Positions 17,044-24,970 of a stretch of DNA of 64,000 bases are shown here, one piece after another. How positions within the stretch are numbered: position 1 is the stretch's first letter; every line of letters begins with the position of its first letter. Source of the stretch: Lentisalinibacter sp035655155 (GTDB lineage Bacteria; Pseudomonadota; Gammaproteobacteria; Steroidobacterales; Woeseiaceae); assembly GCA_035655155.1 (NCBI GenBank), contig DASRVH010000005.1, positions 1 to 64,000 of the forward strand, read 5' to 3'. The translations under genes and the position numbers were made by a program. The notes under the pieces were generated by a model. It was not told the DNA's origin, ran no database searches, and worked only from the letters and a program-made list of their open reading frames with translations.

Positions 17044-18477
17044 TCAGGCCGCGTTACGGTCGCCCACGGTGTCCCGGTTCTCCACCAGCCGCTCGTGCAG
17101 CACCCGGATGGTCCCGTCGTAGTCGCCCTCGTCCACGATGATCTGAATGTCCACCTGGCGCATGCCCTGGTGCAGCGCGATCACGTCGATGCCGCCCTCG
17201 TGCAGGCAGCCGACGGTGTCCGCCAGCAGGCCGGGCCGGTTGAGATCGCTCCCGATCACGGAGACGAGGCCCACGCGGCGCAGGTCGATGTCAGCATGCG
17301 GGAACAGCCGCTCCAGCTCCGCGATGGCGTGCCTGGCCCGGCTCAGCGTGCCGGTGACGAAGTGGGTCACCGTGTTCGCGTTCATGTCCTTCGTCACGAT
17401 GCGCAGCCGGTTGTCCTCCAGTGCCTGGACGATGCGGCGGTCGATGCCTTTCACGCCGACGATGTCCTGGTCGAACAGCTTGATCGCCAGCACCGAGCGG
17501 CAGCCGGTCACGATCTCCACGCAGGGCTCGTCGCTCACGTAGTCCTGCCGTATCACCGTGCCCGGATCGTCCGGGTCGAAGGTGTTGCGGATGCGCAGCG
17601 GAATCTCGGCCTGGCGCAGCACTTTCGCCGCCCGGGGATGGACCGCCTCCATGCCCATGTTGGAGAGCTGGTCGGCGACGTCGTAGTTGGTATTGCCGAT
17701 CTTCTCCACCTTGTCCTCGCCCACGATCAGGGGATCGGCGCTGCTGAGGTGATACTCCTTGTGGATGATCGCCTCGCTGGCGCCGGTGCGGGCCGCGACG
17801 TGGCTGAAGGTCACCTCGGTGTAGCCTCGGCCGTACTCGCGGAACAGCCCGCTGTGGCACTGGGTGTAGCCGGTGACGATGGGCAGCTCGGCCTCGAAGT
17901 CGATGCCCTTCAGGCCGATGTCGATGCGCTCCTCCAGCGTACGCGGCTTGTCGTCGCGCCAGCCGGTGAGGTCGACGAAGCGGGCTTCCACGCCGTGCAT
18001 GCGCAGCAGCAGGGCCGTGTTGAAAGCGCTGTGGGCCTCGCCCAGGGCCGAAAGCATCTCGCGCACGGTCATCATGTGCTCGCCGAGATGGAAGTGGCCG
18101 TAGGAACACAGCCGCTGCAGGTCGATGAGACAGCTCCTGACGCCCTCGATGCGCTCGAGCACGAACTGGTTGGCCGGCTCGCGCACCCCCGGATCGGTGA
18201 AGATCTCCTCGTTCTTCTCGATCATGCGGCGGCATACTTTCGTCAGCGCGTCACCCCAGGCCCAGTCGGATTCGCTGTGGCTGTACAAGGTGTAGACGCC
18301 GGGGTCCTTCGACTTCTTGTCCTCCAGCAGCTCGTTGGTCATGCCCGCGTAGGCGGAGACCACGAAAATGCGGTTGTAGGGGTCGCCGTTGCGGCCCTTC
18401 GGCAAAAAGACGTTGTTCAGCGCCGCTTCGCTGTCGGCGATGGAAGTTCCGCCGATCTTCTCTACGGTATGAGTCAT
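17044..18477 (-). CDS. ask: Ectoine-pathway aspartate kinase (Ask_Ect)
   Basis: A 477-residue aspartokinase that phosphorylates aspartate, supplying aspartate semialdehyde for ectoine synthesis. It opens with VEKIGGTSIAD instead of the usual KFGGTS, has the long insert EHMMTVREMLSALGEAHSAFN, the kinase block VTGYTQCHSGLFREYGRGYTEVTFSHVAARTGASEAIIHKEYHLSSADP and two ACT regions at the C-terminus. These features mark the ectoine-cluster isoenzyme, normally less sensitive to lysine/threonine feedback. It follows ectB by 23 bases, where ectC would be expected. Confidence 0.93.
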   Translation of the reverse strand: MTHTVEKIGGTSIADSEAALNNVFLPKGRNGDPYNRIFVVSAYAGMTNELLEDKKSKDPGVYTLYSHSESDWAWGDALTKVCRRMIEKNEEIFTDPGVREPANQFVLERIEGVRSCLIDLQRLCSYGHFHLGEHMMTVREMLSALGEAHSAFNTALLLRMHGVEARFVDLTGWRDDKPRTLEERIDIGLKGIDFEAELPIVTGYTQCHSGLFREYGRGYTEVTFSHVAARTGASEAIIHKEYHLSSADPLIVGEDKVEKIGNTNYDVADQLSNMGMEAVHPRAAKVLRQAEIPLRIRNTFDPDDPGTVIRQDYVSDEPCVEIVTGCRSVLAIKLFDQDIVGVKGIDRRIVQALEDNRLRIVTKDMNANTVTHFVTGTLSRARHAIAELERLFPHADIDLRRVGLVSVIGSDLNRPGLLADTVGCLHEGGIDVIALHQGMRQVDIQIIVDEGDYDGTIRVLHERLVENRDTVGDRNAA

Positions 18478-18500
18478 CCTTGCTGTGCTCCTCGCGCCGT

Positions 18501-19808
18501 TCAGGCGCTGTCGCTGGCCGCGGCGGCGTCGAAGCTATCCGCGAGCGCCGTCAGGCCCCGCTCGAGCTCGTCGTCGCCGATCGTGAGCGGCGGCAGGCAC
18601 TTGACCACCTCGTCGAAGGAGCCGCTCGTCTCGATCACGAGACCGCGTTCCAGCGCGGCGCGGCATACCCTGCCGGCGGTTTCGCCGTCGGGGCAGGCGA
18701 TGCCGCTCATGAGGCCGCGACCCTTGACGGTGAGTCCGAGGGGCGACGCCGCGGCGATCTCCTCCAGCCGTGAGCGGAGGATGCCGGCCTTGCGCCTGAC
18801 GTCCTGCTCGAAGCGCGACGTCGACCAGAAGTGCTCCAGTGCGGCGGCGGCGGTTACGAACGCGTGGTTGTTGCCGCGGAAGGTGCCGATGTGCTCGCCG
18901 GGCTCCCATTCATCGAGATCGGACTCGATAAGCAGTACCGCGAAAGGCAGGCCCATGGCGCTCAGCGACTTCGACAGCGTCACCATGTGCGGGCGGATGC
19001 CGGAGGGCTCGAAGCTGAAGAAGTTGCCGGTGCGGCCGCAGCCGGCCTGGATGTCGTCCAGTATGAGCAGGATGTCGCGGGCGCGGCAGATCGCCTCCAG
19101 GCGCTTCAGCCAGGCCTCGCTGGCGACGTTCAGGCCGCCCTCGCCCTGGACCGCCTCCACGATGACGGCGGCAGGATGGCCCACGCCGCTGCTCGGGTCG
19201 TCCAGCGTTTTCTCCAGGTAGTCCAGCGTGTCCACGCCCTCGCCCAGATAGCCATCGAACGGCATGCGCACGACGCCACTCATCGACACGCCGGCGGCAT
19301 CCCGGTGATGGCGATTGCCGGTGAGAGACAGCGCGCCCAGCGTGACGCCGTGGAAGCCGTTGGTGAAGGCGACGATGGTCTCGCGGCCGGTCACTTTGCG
19401 GGCAAGCTTCATGGCCGCCTCGACGGCGTTCGCGCCGGTCGGGCCCGTGAACTGGGCCACGTAGTCCAGGTTGCGCGGCTTCAGGATGCGCTCGTGGAAG
19501 GTCTCGAGGAAGCGCTTCTTCGCCGCGGTGTGCATGTCCAGGCTGTGGGCGATGCCGTCGCCGGCGATGTAGTCCATCAGTGCCTCTTTCAGCACCGGAT
19601 GGTTGTGGCCGTAGTTCAGGCTGCCGGCGCCGGCCAGGAAGTCCAGGTAGACGTTGCCGTCGGCATCGACGAGTTCGGTGCCGACCGCTTTCTCGAACAG
19701 GACCGGGATCGAGCGGCAGTAGGAGCGCACGTCCGATTCGAGGCGCGCGAATACGCCGCCCGTGTGCGCGTTACTGGAAAGGTCGATCTTCTCAACGGTG
19801 GTTTTCAT
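18501..19808 (-). CDS. ectB: L-2,4-diaminobutyrate:2-oxoglutarate transaminase EctB
   Basis: A 435-residue class III aminotransferase that converts aspartate semialdehyde to 2,4-diaminobutyrate. Recognisable EctB blocks are FLAGAGSLNYGHNHP, FTGPTGANAVEAAMKLARKVTGRETIVAFTNGFHGVTLGAL, the PLP-aspartate region LLILDDIQAGCGRTG and the PLP lysine in VTLSKSLSAMGLP. Length and motifs are complete. It lies 18 bases after ectA and 23 bases before ask. The EctB call is firmer than a generic 4-aminobutyrate transaminase because of these flanking genes. Confidence 0.95.
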   Translation of the reverse strand: MKTTVEKIDLSSNAHTGGVFARLESDVRSYCRSIPVLFEKAVGTELVDADGNVYLDFLAGAGSLNYGHNHPVLKEALMDYIAGDGIAHSLDMHTAAKKRFLETFHERILKPRNLDYVAQFTGPTGANAVEAAMKLARKVTGRETIVAFTNGFHGVTLGALSLTGNRHHRDAAGVSMSGVVRMPFDGYLGEGVDTLDYLEKTLDDPSSGVGHPAAVIVEAVQGEGGLNVASEAWLKRLEAICRARDILLILDDIQAGCGRTGNFFSFEPSGIRPHMVTLSKSLSAMGLPFAVLLIESDLDEWEPGEHIGTFRGNNHAFVTAAAALEHFWSTSRFEQDVRRKAGILRSRLEEIAAASPLGLTVKGRGLMSGIACPDGETAGRVCRAALERGLVIETSGSFDEVVKCLPPLTIGDDELERGLTALADSFDAAAASDSA

Positions 19809-19826
19809 GACGTTTCTCGTTTTCTC

Positions 19827-20348
19827 TCAGTTTCTCTCGATTTCAAAAGGGCCGATAATCAATTCGTGTTCGCTCTTGTGCTCGCCGCCGAAGTGCTCGT
19901 CCTGATCGAACAGCACTTGCTCTTCGGTAGGCGCGTCCAGTTTGCGGGCGAGGCCGTGGAACATGGCCCAGGAAGCCTCGTTCTGGGCCGTGATGGTCGT
20001 GCGGATGTAGTGCAGATGCTCGTTACCCGGCCGCTCCAGGATGTCCATGATGAGCCGTTTGGCCAGACCGTGGCCGCGGGCCCGTTCGTCGACGGCCACC
20101 TGCCAGACGAACAGTGCGTCCGGGTGCGGGGGCGGGCTGTAGCCGGAGACGAAGCCCACGGCGTCGCCCTCCGCCTCCGCCAGCGCGCTCGTCGCGCCGA
20201 AGTGGGTGCACTGCAGCAGGTTGCAGTACATGGAGTTGGTGTCCAGCGGCGGGCAGCGTCCGATGAGGGCGTGTACGGCGGCGCCGTCGGTCGATACCGG
20301 CGGACGTATGGAGATAGCAGAATCTTTCTGGATTCTTTTTGCTTGCAT
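19827..20348 (-). CDS. ectA: L-2,4-diaminobutyrate acetyltransferase EctA
   Basis: A 173-residue GNAT-fold enzyme that acetylates 2,4-diaminobutyrate at the gamma amino group. EctA hallmarks include IRPPVSTDGAAVHALIGRCPPLDTNSMYCNLLQC, DALFVWQVAVDERARGHGLAKRL (the acetyl-CoA loop) and TTITAQNEASWAMFHGLA. The ATG at 20348 (QAKRIQKD) gives the usual family length; longer in-frame starts reach into the promoter region. It is the first gene of the ectA-ectB-ask-symporter unit, divergent from an EctR-like regulator. Its product would normally be cyclised by EctC, which is not in this cluster. Confidence 0.94.
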   Translation of the reverse strand: MQAKRIQKDSAISIRPPVSTDGAAVHALIGRCPPLDTNSMYCNLLQCTHFGATSALAEAEGDAVGFVSGYSPPPHPDALFVWQVAVDERARGHGLAKRLIMDILERPGNEHLHYIRTTITAQNEASWAMFHGLARKLDAPTEEQVLFDQDEHFGGEHKSEHELIIGPFEIERN

Positions 20349-20405
20349 GATATGCCTGGTCGGGGAATCTGTCGCTGGGCGTGTCCGGTGAGGCGGGAAC
20401 GAACC

Positions 20406-20430
20406 CGATAGCCTGATATTAATCCTATCG
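20406..20430. promoter_or_regulatory. 25-bp inverted repeat upstream of ectA, candidate operator
   Basis: CGATAG at 20406-20411 and CTATCG at 20425-20430 form perfect 6-bp arms around an AT-rich centre that is itself partly symmetrical (GATATTAATC). It lies 58-82 bases upstream of the ectA ATG, where an EctR-type MarR repressor could bind. Confidence 0.5.
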
Positions 20431-20461
20431 CGGTCCTTGCGGGGCACCCGGCGTGTTCTAG

Positions 20462-20510
20462 TTGACAGATATTTCGATATTCAATTAAAAAAGCTGATCG
20501 AATAGCGCTA
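20462..20510 (+). promoter_or_regulatory. Candidate promoter with palindrome for the ectR-like gene
   Basis: TTGACA at 20462-20467 is a consensus -35; 17 bases on is a weak -10 (TTAAAA at 20485-20490). Just downstream, TAGCGCTA (20503-20510) is a perfect palindrome, and a related TAGTAGCGC follows at about 20531. The region is strikingly AT-rich against the surrounding sequence. The arrangement suits autoregulation by a MarR-type dimer. Confidence 0.45.
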
Positions 20511-20668
20511 CAATTTTAGAAAATAGCGATTAGTAGCGCAACATTGATTTGAGGGTCAAAGTACTCCTTTCAAGTGAGCGCTGCCCGGCGGGCATAAAAA
20601 TCACTGAGATCAGGGGCCTGGAAACCTTCCGGCAGATGCCGGCGAACGGGGATGAGAGCGACAGGGCG

Positions 20669-21169
20669 ATGAGTGAAAAGGACGAGATGCTGGAGAAAGA
20701 AGTGCTGACCGCGCTGCGCCGGGTGCTGCGGGCGACGGACCTGGACGCCAAGTCTCTCGCGCGCCAGACCGGCCTCACCACCTCCCAGCTGCTCGTGCTG
20801 GAGCTGCTGTCGATGGCCGGCGAACTCACGGTGGGCGGCATTGCCTACAAGGTCGGTCTCACCCAGGGCACGGTGACCTCGATGATCGACAAGCTGCAGC
20901 AGAGCGGCCTCGTCGTGCGCCGGCGCGGCAGCGAGGACCGGCGACAGGTCAAGGTCAGCCTGACGCCGGAGGGTCGTGAGCTCGTGGCCAGGGCGCCGAC
21001 GGCACTGCAGACCCGATTCCTGGAGGAGTACGGCGGCCTGCAGGACTGGGAGCGCCACGCCATCGTCGCGGCCCTGCAGCGGGTGGCGGACCTGATGGGC
21101 GCCGAGAAGCTGGACGCCTCCCCGGTGCTGGATGTGGGCCGGATCGGCGAGACGCCGCCCACGCTCTAG
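20669..21169 (+). CDS. ectR: EctR-like MarR-family transcriptional regulator
   Basis: A MarR-type winged-helix protein of about 166 residues: RRVLRATDLDAKSLARQTGLTTSQLLVLELLSMAGELTVGGIA leads into the recognition helix (LTQGTVTSMIDKLQQSGLVVRRRGSEDRRQVKVSLTPEG). It is divergent from ectA and resembles the EctR regulators that repress ectoine genes. The start is uncertain: ATG at 20669 (SEKDEMLEKE) or ATG at 20636; a TTG at 20549 is unlikely. The palindromes between it and ectA are its probable targets. Confidence 0.85.
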   Translation: MSEKDEMLEKEVLTALRRVLRATDLDAKSLARQTGLTTSQLLVLELLSMAGELTVGGIAYKVGLTQGTVTSMIDKLQQSGLVVRRRGSEDRRQVKVSLTPEGRELVARAPTALQTRFLEEYGGLQDWERHAIVAALQRVADLMGAEKLDASPVLDVGRIGETPPTL

Positions 21170-21187
21170 GACCTGATCCCCCCTCCG

Positions 21188-21685
21188 TCAGGCCGACATC
21201 ACGCCGCACAGCGGCGGCTGCCAGGGCAGCTGGCGGTGCTCGGCCACCAGTCGGTCCAGTCGCGCGGCGATGTCCGCCGGGAACGGTGCCGTGCGACGGT
21301 GCGCCAGGTCGGCGCCGCTGGTGATGTACTCGAGGGTGGCCGCCAGGTTGTCGCGGCTGTCGTTGATGACGAACATCACGCCGTGGAAGCGCTTCTCGCT
21401 GCGGTCCACCAGGCGGGCATGGATGCTGACCGATTCGCCGACGTGGATCTCGTTCAGGTAATAGAGGTGGTGCTCCAGGTCGAACAGGCCCTGCCGGCGG
21501 TCTCGGAAGTAGGAGTCCTCCATGCCCATCTCCTGCACCATGGGCCAGCCGCCGCGCTCGAACAGGGTCATGTAGAACCGGATGTTCACGTGGCCGTTCT
21601 GGTCTTCCCAGTCGGGCGGGATCACGTGAGTCATGAGCGCGGGGAGCTGCCTGACCTCGGCCGCTGAAGGTTGTCGTGGCCTCAT
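21188..21685 (-). CDS. Acyl-CoA thioesterase-like hotdog protein
   Basis: A 165-residue single hotdog-domain protein. The N-terminal THVIPPDWEDQNGHVNIRFYMTLFERGG carries the Asp/Asn-Gly-His-Val-Asn pattern of 4-hydroxybenzoyl-CoA and YbgC-like thioesterases, followed by HVGESVSIHARLVDRSEKRFHGVMFV. It probably hydrolyses an acyl-CoA thioester in the cytoplasm. It sits convergent to the ectR-like gene with an 18-base gap. The next gene on the same strand is 74 bases upstream, so co-transcription with the deacetylase is possible but unproven. Confidence 0.82.
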   Translation of the reverse strand: MRPRQPSAAEVRQLPALMTHVIPPDWEDQNGHVNIRFYMTLFERGGWPMVQEMGMEDSYFRDRRQGLFDLEHHLYYLNEIHVGESVSIHARLVDRSEKRFHGVMFVINDSRDNLAATLEYITSGADLAHRRTAPFPADIAARLDRLVAEHRQLPWQPPLCGVMSA

Positions 21686-21759
21686 CTCGTCTGCCGTCGT
21701 GACCGGAACCGGCGCATACGCTACCCGCCGGGACGCAGGTTCGCCAGTGCCTTGCAGGT

Positions 21760-22476
21760 TCAGCCGGCCCGCGCTCGGGCGGCGAGCGGGCGGCTACGGG
21801 ACGCCGCCATGGCGATAAGGCGCTCCAGGTCGCGGGCCAGCAGCAGCTCGGGGTCATGGGGGTGAATGGCGAGCCGCAGCGGTCTCCCCGGCGCCGCCAG
21901 GGCGAGGGCCGCCCGGTTGAGCCCGCGCAGCACCAGCGCCCTGAAGCGTGTGTCCGCCTCGAAGCCGGCGAGCGGCAGGCGGCGGAAGCGGCCGGTGCCG
22001 GCGTCGTAGAAGCCGGTGAGGGTCTCGAAGTAGCGGAAGCCCAGGCCGTAGAGACGCCGCCGCTCGATGCGACCCATCGCCCAGGCCGGTGGCACGTAGG
22101 TGTCGGGCCGGGGCAGGCCGTGGCGCGGGAACCATTCGCCGCAGCGGCGGATGAGCGCCTCGATGCCGGCCGCGTCCAGGCACAGATGTTCCGCCACGTC
22201 ACGGGAGACGAGCGCGCTGTGCAGGCGGTGCCCGAGCCCCCGGATCCGGGGGCATCTGTGCTGCCAGCCGTGTCCGGCCAAGGTATGGCCCCGGGCCAGC
22301 AAGCCGTGCAGCCGATCCAGCGTCTCGGCCGTCCAGCCGACGCCGGGCACGACGAGCAGGCTGGCGCCGCCGGCGCCGGCGGCCTCGAGTGCGCCGAGGA
22401 TGCCGGCCACCCGGCCCAGGGTTTCCGGCATCACGTCGTGCACCGAGATAAGGACCCCCGGCGCGGTCTCAGCCAC
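21760..22476 (-). CDS. Polysaccharide deacetylase-like protein (DUF2334 type)
   Basis: A 238-residue NodB-fold protein: the opening ISVHDVMP supplies the catalytic/metal Asp, GHTLAGHGWQHRC gives the metal-binding HxxxH-type element, and later DTYVPPAWAMG and AIHPHDPELL match the family's C-terminal motifs. Such enzymes remove N-acetyl groups from sugars. Its start overlaps the end of the glycosyltransferase gene by 8 bases, making it the third gene of a sulfotransferase-glycosyltransferase-deacetylase operon. Confidence 0.82.
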   Translation of the reverse strand: MAETAPGVLISVHDVMPETLGRVAGILGALEAAGAGGASLLVVPGVGWTAETLDRLHGLLARGHTLAGHGWQHRCPRIRGLGHRLHSALVSRDVAEHLCLDAAGIEALIRRCGEWFPRHGLPRPDTYVPPAWAMGRIERRRLYGLGFRYFETLTGFYDAGTGRFRRLPLAGFEADTRFRALVLRGLNRAALALAAPGRPLRLAIHPHDPELLLARDLERLIAMAASRSRPLAARARAG

Positions 22477-23620
22477 CGTCGGCGTCTCCCTGCAGCCAGC
22501 CGATCCAGGTGCGCAGATTCCAGTCGTTCAGCCGGCGCGCGGCCAGGTGGGCCCGACGGCTCATCTCGGCGCGCGCCGCCGGTGCCGCCGCGCAGGCCCG
22601 CATGACGGCCTGCACGACGCTCTCATCGGCGCCGATGCGGAACAGTCCGGCTTCGAGTTCGGGCCATTCGGCGATGCCGCAGTCGCCGGAGACGATGACC
22701 GGCCGGCCGCGGGCCATGCCCTCGAGTGCCACGGTGCCGAACGACTCGATCCGGGAGGGCAGCAGCAGCATATCGTGGGCGTCCAGCGTGTCGACCAGCC
22801 GCTCCCGGGGCACCCAGCCCAGGTAATCCAGATTGGGCAGCCGCGCGGCTGCGGCCTCGACGGCCGGGCGCATGGGTCCGTCGCCTGCGATGCTGACCCG
22901 CAGGCCCGGCAGCCGTTCGGCCACCTCCAGCACGGCAGGCAGGTTCTTCTCCGCGGCCAGCCGCCCGGCGAACAGGAGCCGGCGCACGTCGGGCCCGGGC
23001 TCTGCGAGCGGACGGTCCAGGAACTCCCGCGGCACCGAGGTGCCCATCAGCCGCGCGCCGCGGGCGCCGAGGCGGTCGGCCAGGCGGGCCATCTCCGGCG
23101 AGTTGGCCAGGACCAGCGCGCTGTGCCGGAACAGCAGCCGGTGACAGCGTTCCAGGTAGCTGCGGCTGAGTCGACCGAAAGCGTCTCTCCAGTAGATCTC
23201 CGCCAGCTGCTCGAAATGGGTATGGAAGCCGGTGATCAGCGGGATGCCCAGGCGCCGGGCCGCCAGCAGTCCCATCAGGCCGAACGGGCCGGGGGTCGGC
23301 ACCACGAGCGCATGGGGCGCCAGCGCGGTCACCCGACGCCAGAGCCGGAACGGTCGCGGAAACCACAGACGCTGGGTGCGGTCTCCCGGCAGCGGCGGCA
23401 CCAGCCGGCGTCGCCAGCCCTGCAGGCTGTCCTGCGGGCAGAACAGCTCCGCGCGCCCGACCCGGGAGCCGAGCTGGCCGACCAGGTCGCTGTAATACGA
23501 GCCCACGCCGTTGCGTTCGGCCACCGCGTCGGAGACGACGGCGACACGCAGACGCTCGCAACGGGAACGGGCCGGCGCGTCTTCGCGCAGTCGGGACTGC
23601 AGCGCTTCTGTTGCCATCAT
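22469..23620 (-). CDS. Group 4 glycosyltransferase (GT-B)
   Basis: A 383-residue GT-B protein. The N-terminal half starts RVAVVSDAVAERNGVGSYYSDLV and contains ITGFHTHFEQLAEIY (acceptor side), and the C-terminal half has RRLLFAGRLAAEKNLPAVLEVAERL and the donor-site block PSRIESFGTVALEGMARGRPVIVS. It resembles the glycosyltransferases that build glycolipids or exopolysaccharide. The ATG at 23620 overlaps the sulfotransferase stop (ATGATGG), which decides the start over an in-frame extension. It transfers an unknown sugar; the sulfotransferase and deacetylase neighbours suggest a modified surface glycan or glycolipid. Confidence 0.88.
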   Translation of the reverse strand: MMATEALQSRLREDAPARSRCERLRVAVVSDAVAERNGVGSYYSDLVGQLGSRVGRAELFCPQDSLQGWRRRLVPPLPGDRTQRLWFPRPFRLWRRVTALAPHALVVPTPGPFGLMGLLAARRLGIPLITGFHTHFEQLAEIYWRDAFGRLSRSYLERCHRLLFRHSALVLANSPEMARLADRLGARGARLMGTSVPREFLDRPLAEPGPDVRRLLFAGRLAAEKNLPAVLEVAERLPGLRVSIAGDGPMRPAVEAAAARLPNLDYLGWVPRERLVDTLDAHDMLLLPSRIESFGTVALEGMARGRPVIVSGDCGIAEWPELEAGLFRIGADESVVQAVMRACAAAPAARAEMSRRAHLAARRLNDWNLRTWIGWLQGDADGG

Positions 23621-24771
23621 GTCTGCGGCTCCTGCTTGCGTGTCCAGGCGGCGAAGCGCCGCCGCACTTCCGCCATGTCGATGCCCCAGGAGGACAGCGG
23701 CGGCGCCTCGGCCGGCACGTGGGGCCGGCGCCGCTCGAGCTGCCCGAGACGTGCCGCCAGCGTGTCGGTCACCGGGAGTCCCAGGCGGTCGCAGAGGCGG
23801 CGTACCAGCGCGGCGGGGTCGGCGGCCAGTTCCTCCATCGGGGCGGCCGCGATGCGCTCCGGCGGCAGTTCCGCGCGCAGGTCCTCCAGGTTCCGGTAAT
23901 AGAAGTCCAGGCAATCGAGCAGCCGTGCCCGGAACAGCGGGTCGTCGGGCGGGACGCCGAACAGGCGCAGGCCGTCAGTCACCGAATTGAATTGCGAGGC
24001 GATCACCTCGACGGCGTCCCGCTCGCAGACCACGACGCGGGCGTCCGGGAATTCCCGCGCCAGGCTTCGTGCCATGCCGGCGAAAGCGGCATTCTTCGAC
24101 AGCAGCGTCCTGCCCTGGCCGTGGGCGTAGAGGTGGCGCTGCAGGCAGCGCCGGTACCAGCTCAGCAGCCGTCGACGCTCGGCTTCGGGCATGTCCCTGT
24201 CGAATGTGCCCATGCGCCACACCCAGCGCGCTTCGGGGAAGGGCACGACGAGAATGAAACAGCACAGCAGCGGCAGGAAGCAGAAGTAGTCCTCTTCGGG
24301 TTCGGCGAGTCCGAGGGGGTGCTTGTCGTCGATCCAGCGCAGGGCGGCGCGGCCTGCCGCCGTGAGCGAGCGGGCCAGTGGGGACCCGATCAGCCGGTCG
24401 GCCGCGGCAAGGCCGGTCCAGCATTTTCGCTCCGTGATGCTGGGGGCGAACAGGCATTCCCAGGTGGCGAAGGTCGTGTAACCGGTGTCGGCTGCCAGCA
24501 GGCGGTGCAGGTAGGTGGTGCCGCTGCGCGGTGCGCCGAGGATGAATACCGGCTCGCGGATCGCGACCCGCCGATAACCGTGGAAGAAAATCTCGTCCAG
24601 CAGGAAGCCGATCCAGTGCACGGCCTGCAGCAGCAGGAGCGCCGGCAGGAATACGGCGCCGACCGCGACGCGGCGGGCGTAGCGGAGCAGCCCCGGGAAG
24701 CGGGCGGGGACGAGGATCTGGCGGCAGAGGCCGGCGATCCTCGCTGTGAGGCTGAACGGCGTCGCTGTCAT
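23617..24771 (-). CDS. Membrane-anchored sulfotransferase family protein
   Basis: About 384 residues. After a hydrophobic N-terminal stretch (VAVGAVFLPALLLLQAVHWIGFLL) comes the 5'-phosphosulfate-binding loop in EPVFILGAPRSGTTYLHRLL, then the 3'-phosphate region RTLLSKNAAFAGMARSLAREFPDARVVVCERDAVEVIASQFN. The family transfers sulfate from PAPS to a hydroxyl. The ATG at 24771 is preferred; an ATG at 24816 would place a perfect palindrome (24800-24813) just inside or upstream of the coding start. It is the first gene of the overlapping sulfotransferase-glycosyltransferase-deacetylase unit. Confidence 0.85.
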   Translation of the reverse strand: MTATPFSLTARIAGLCRQILVPARFPGLLRYARRVAVGAVFLPALLLLQAVHWIGFLLDEIFFHGYRRVAIREPVFILGAPRSGTTYLHRLLAADTGYTTFATWECLFAPSITERKCWTGLAAADRLIGSPLARSLTAAGRAALRWIDDKHPLGLAEPEEDYFCFLPLLCCFILVVPFPEARWVWRMGTFDRDMPEAERRRLLSWYRRCLQRHLYAHGQGRTLLSKNAAFAGMARSLAREFPDARVVVCERDAVEVIASQFNSVTDGLRLFGVPPDDPLFRARLLDCLDFYYRNLEDLRAELPPERIAAAPMEELAADPAALVRRLCDRLGLPVTDTLAARLGQLERRRPHVPAEAPPLSSWGIDMAEVRRRFAAWTRKQEPQT

Positions 24772-24799
24772 GTCGGGCAGTGGCGACCTGATGGTGAAT

Positions 24800-24813
24800 C
24801 CGTCACGTGACGG
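24800..24813. promoter_or_regulatory. 14-bp perfect palindrome before the sulfotransferase gene
   Basis: CCGTCACGTGACGG reads identically on both strands. It lies 29 bases upstream of the preferred sulfotransferase start and abuts an alternative ATG, so it is more likely an operator or leader element than coding sequence. Confidence 0.4.
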
Positions 24814-24936
24814 CATCGTGACAGGAATGTGTGGCAGAAATGTTGCGGCCGGCCGGCGGCGCGGTGCGGGCCATTTGCATTGCCCGGGGTCGTTGCCGAG
24901 AATGAGCGCGCGGGGATTCGGACTGGTCCTTGAACC

Positions 24937-24954
24937 CGTCGGCTCGAGCCGACG
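24937..24954. promoter_or_regulatory. 18-bp perfect palindrome in the HiPIP leader
   Basis: CGTCGGCTCGAGCCGACG is a perfect palindrome ending 16 bases before the HiPIP start codon. It could be an operator or, as RNA, a hairpin next to the ribosome site (GGAGAG at 24960-24965). Confidence 0.45.
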
Positions 24955-24970
24955 CTAGCGGAGAGTTTTT

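Noticed and set aside
16231..19221. 996-codon open frame on the plus strand
   Set aside because: Antisense to the symporter, aspartate kinase and ectB genes, all recognisable; repetitive His/Gln/Ala-rich translation is a shadow.
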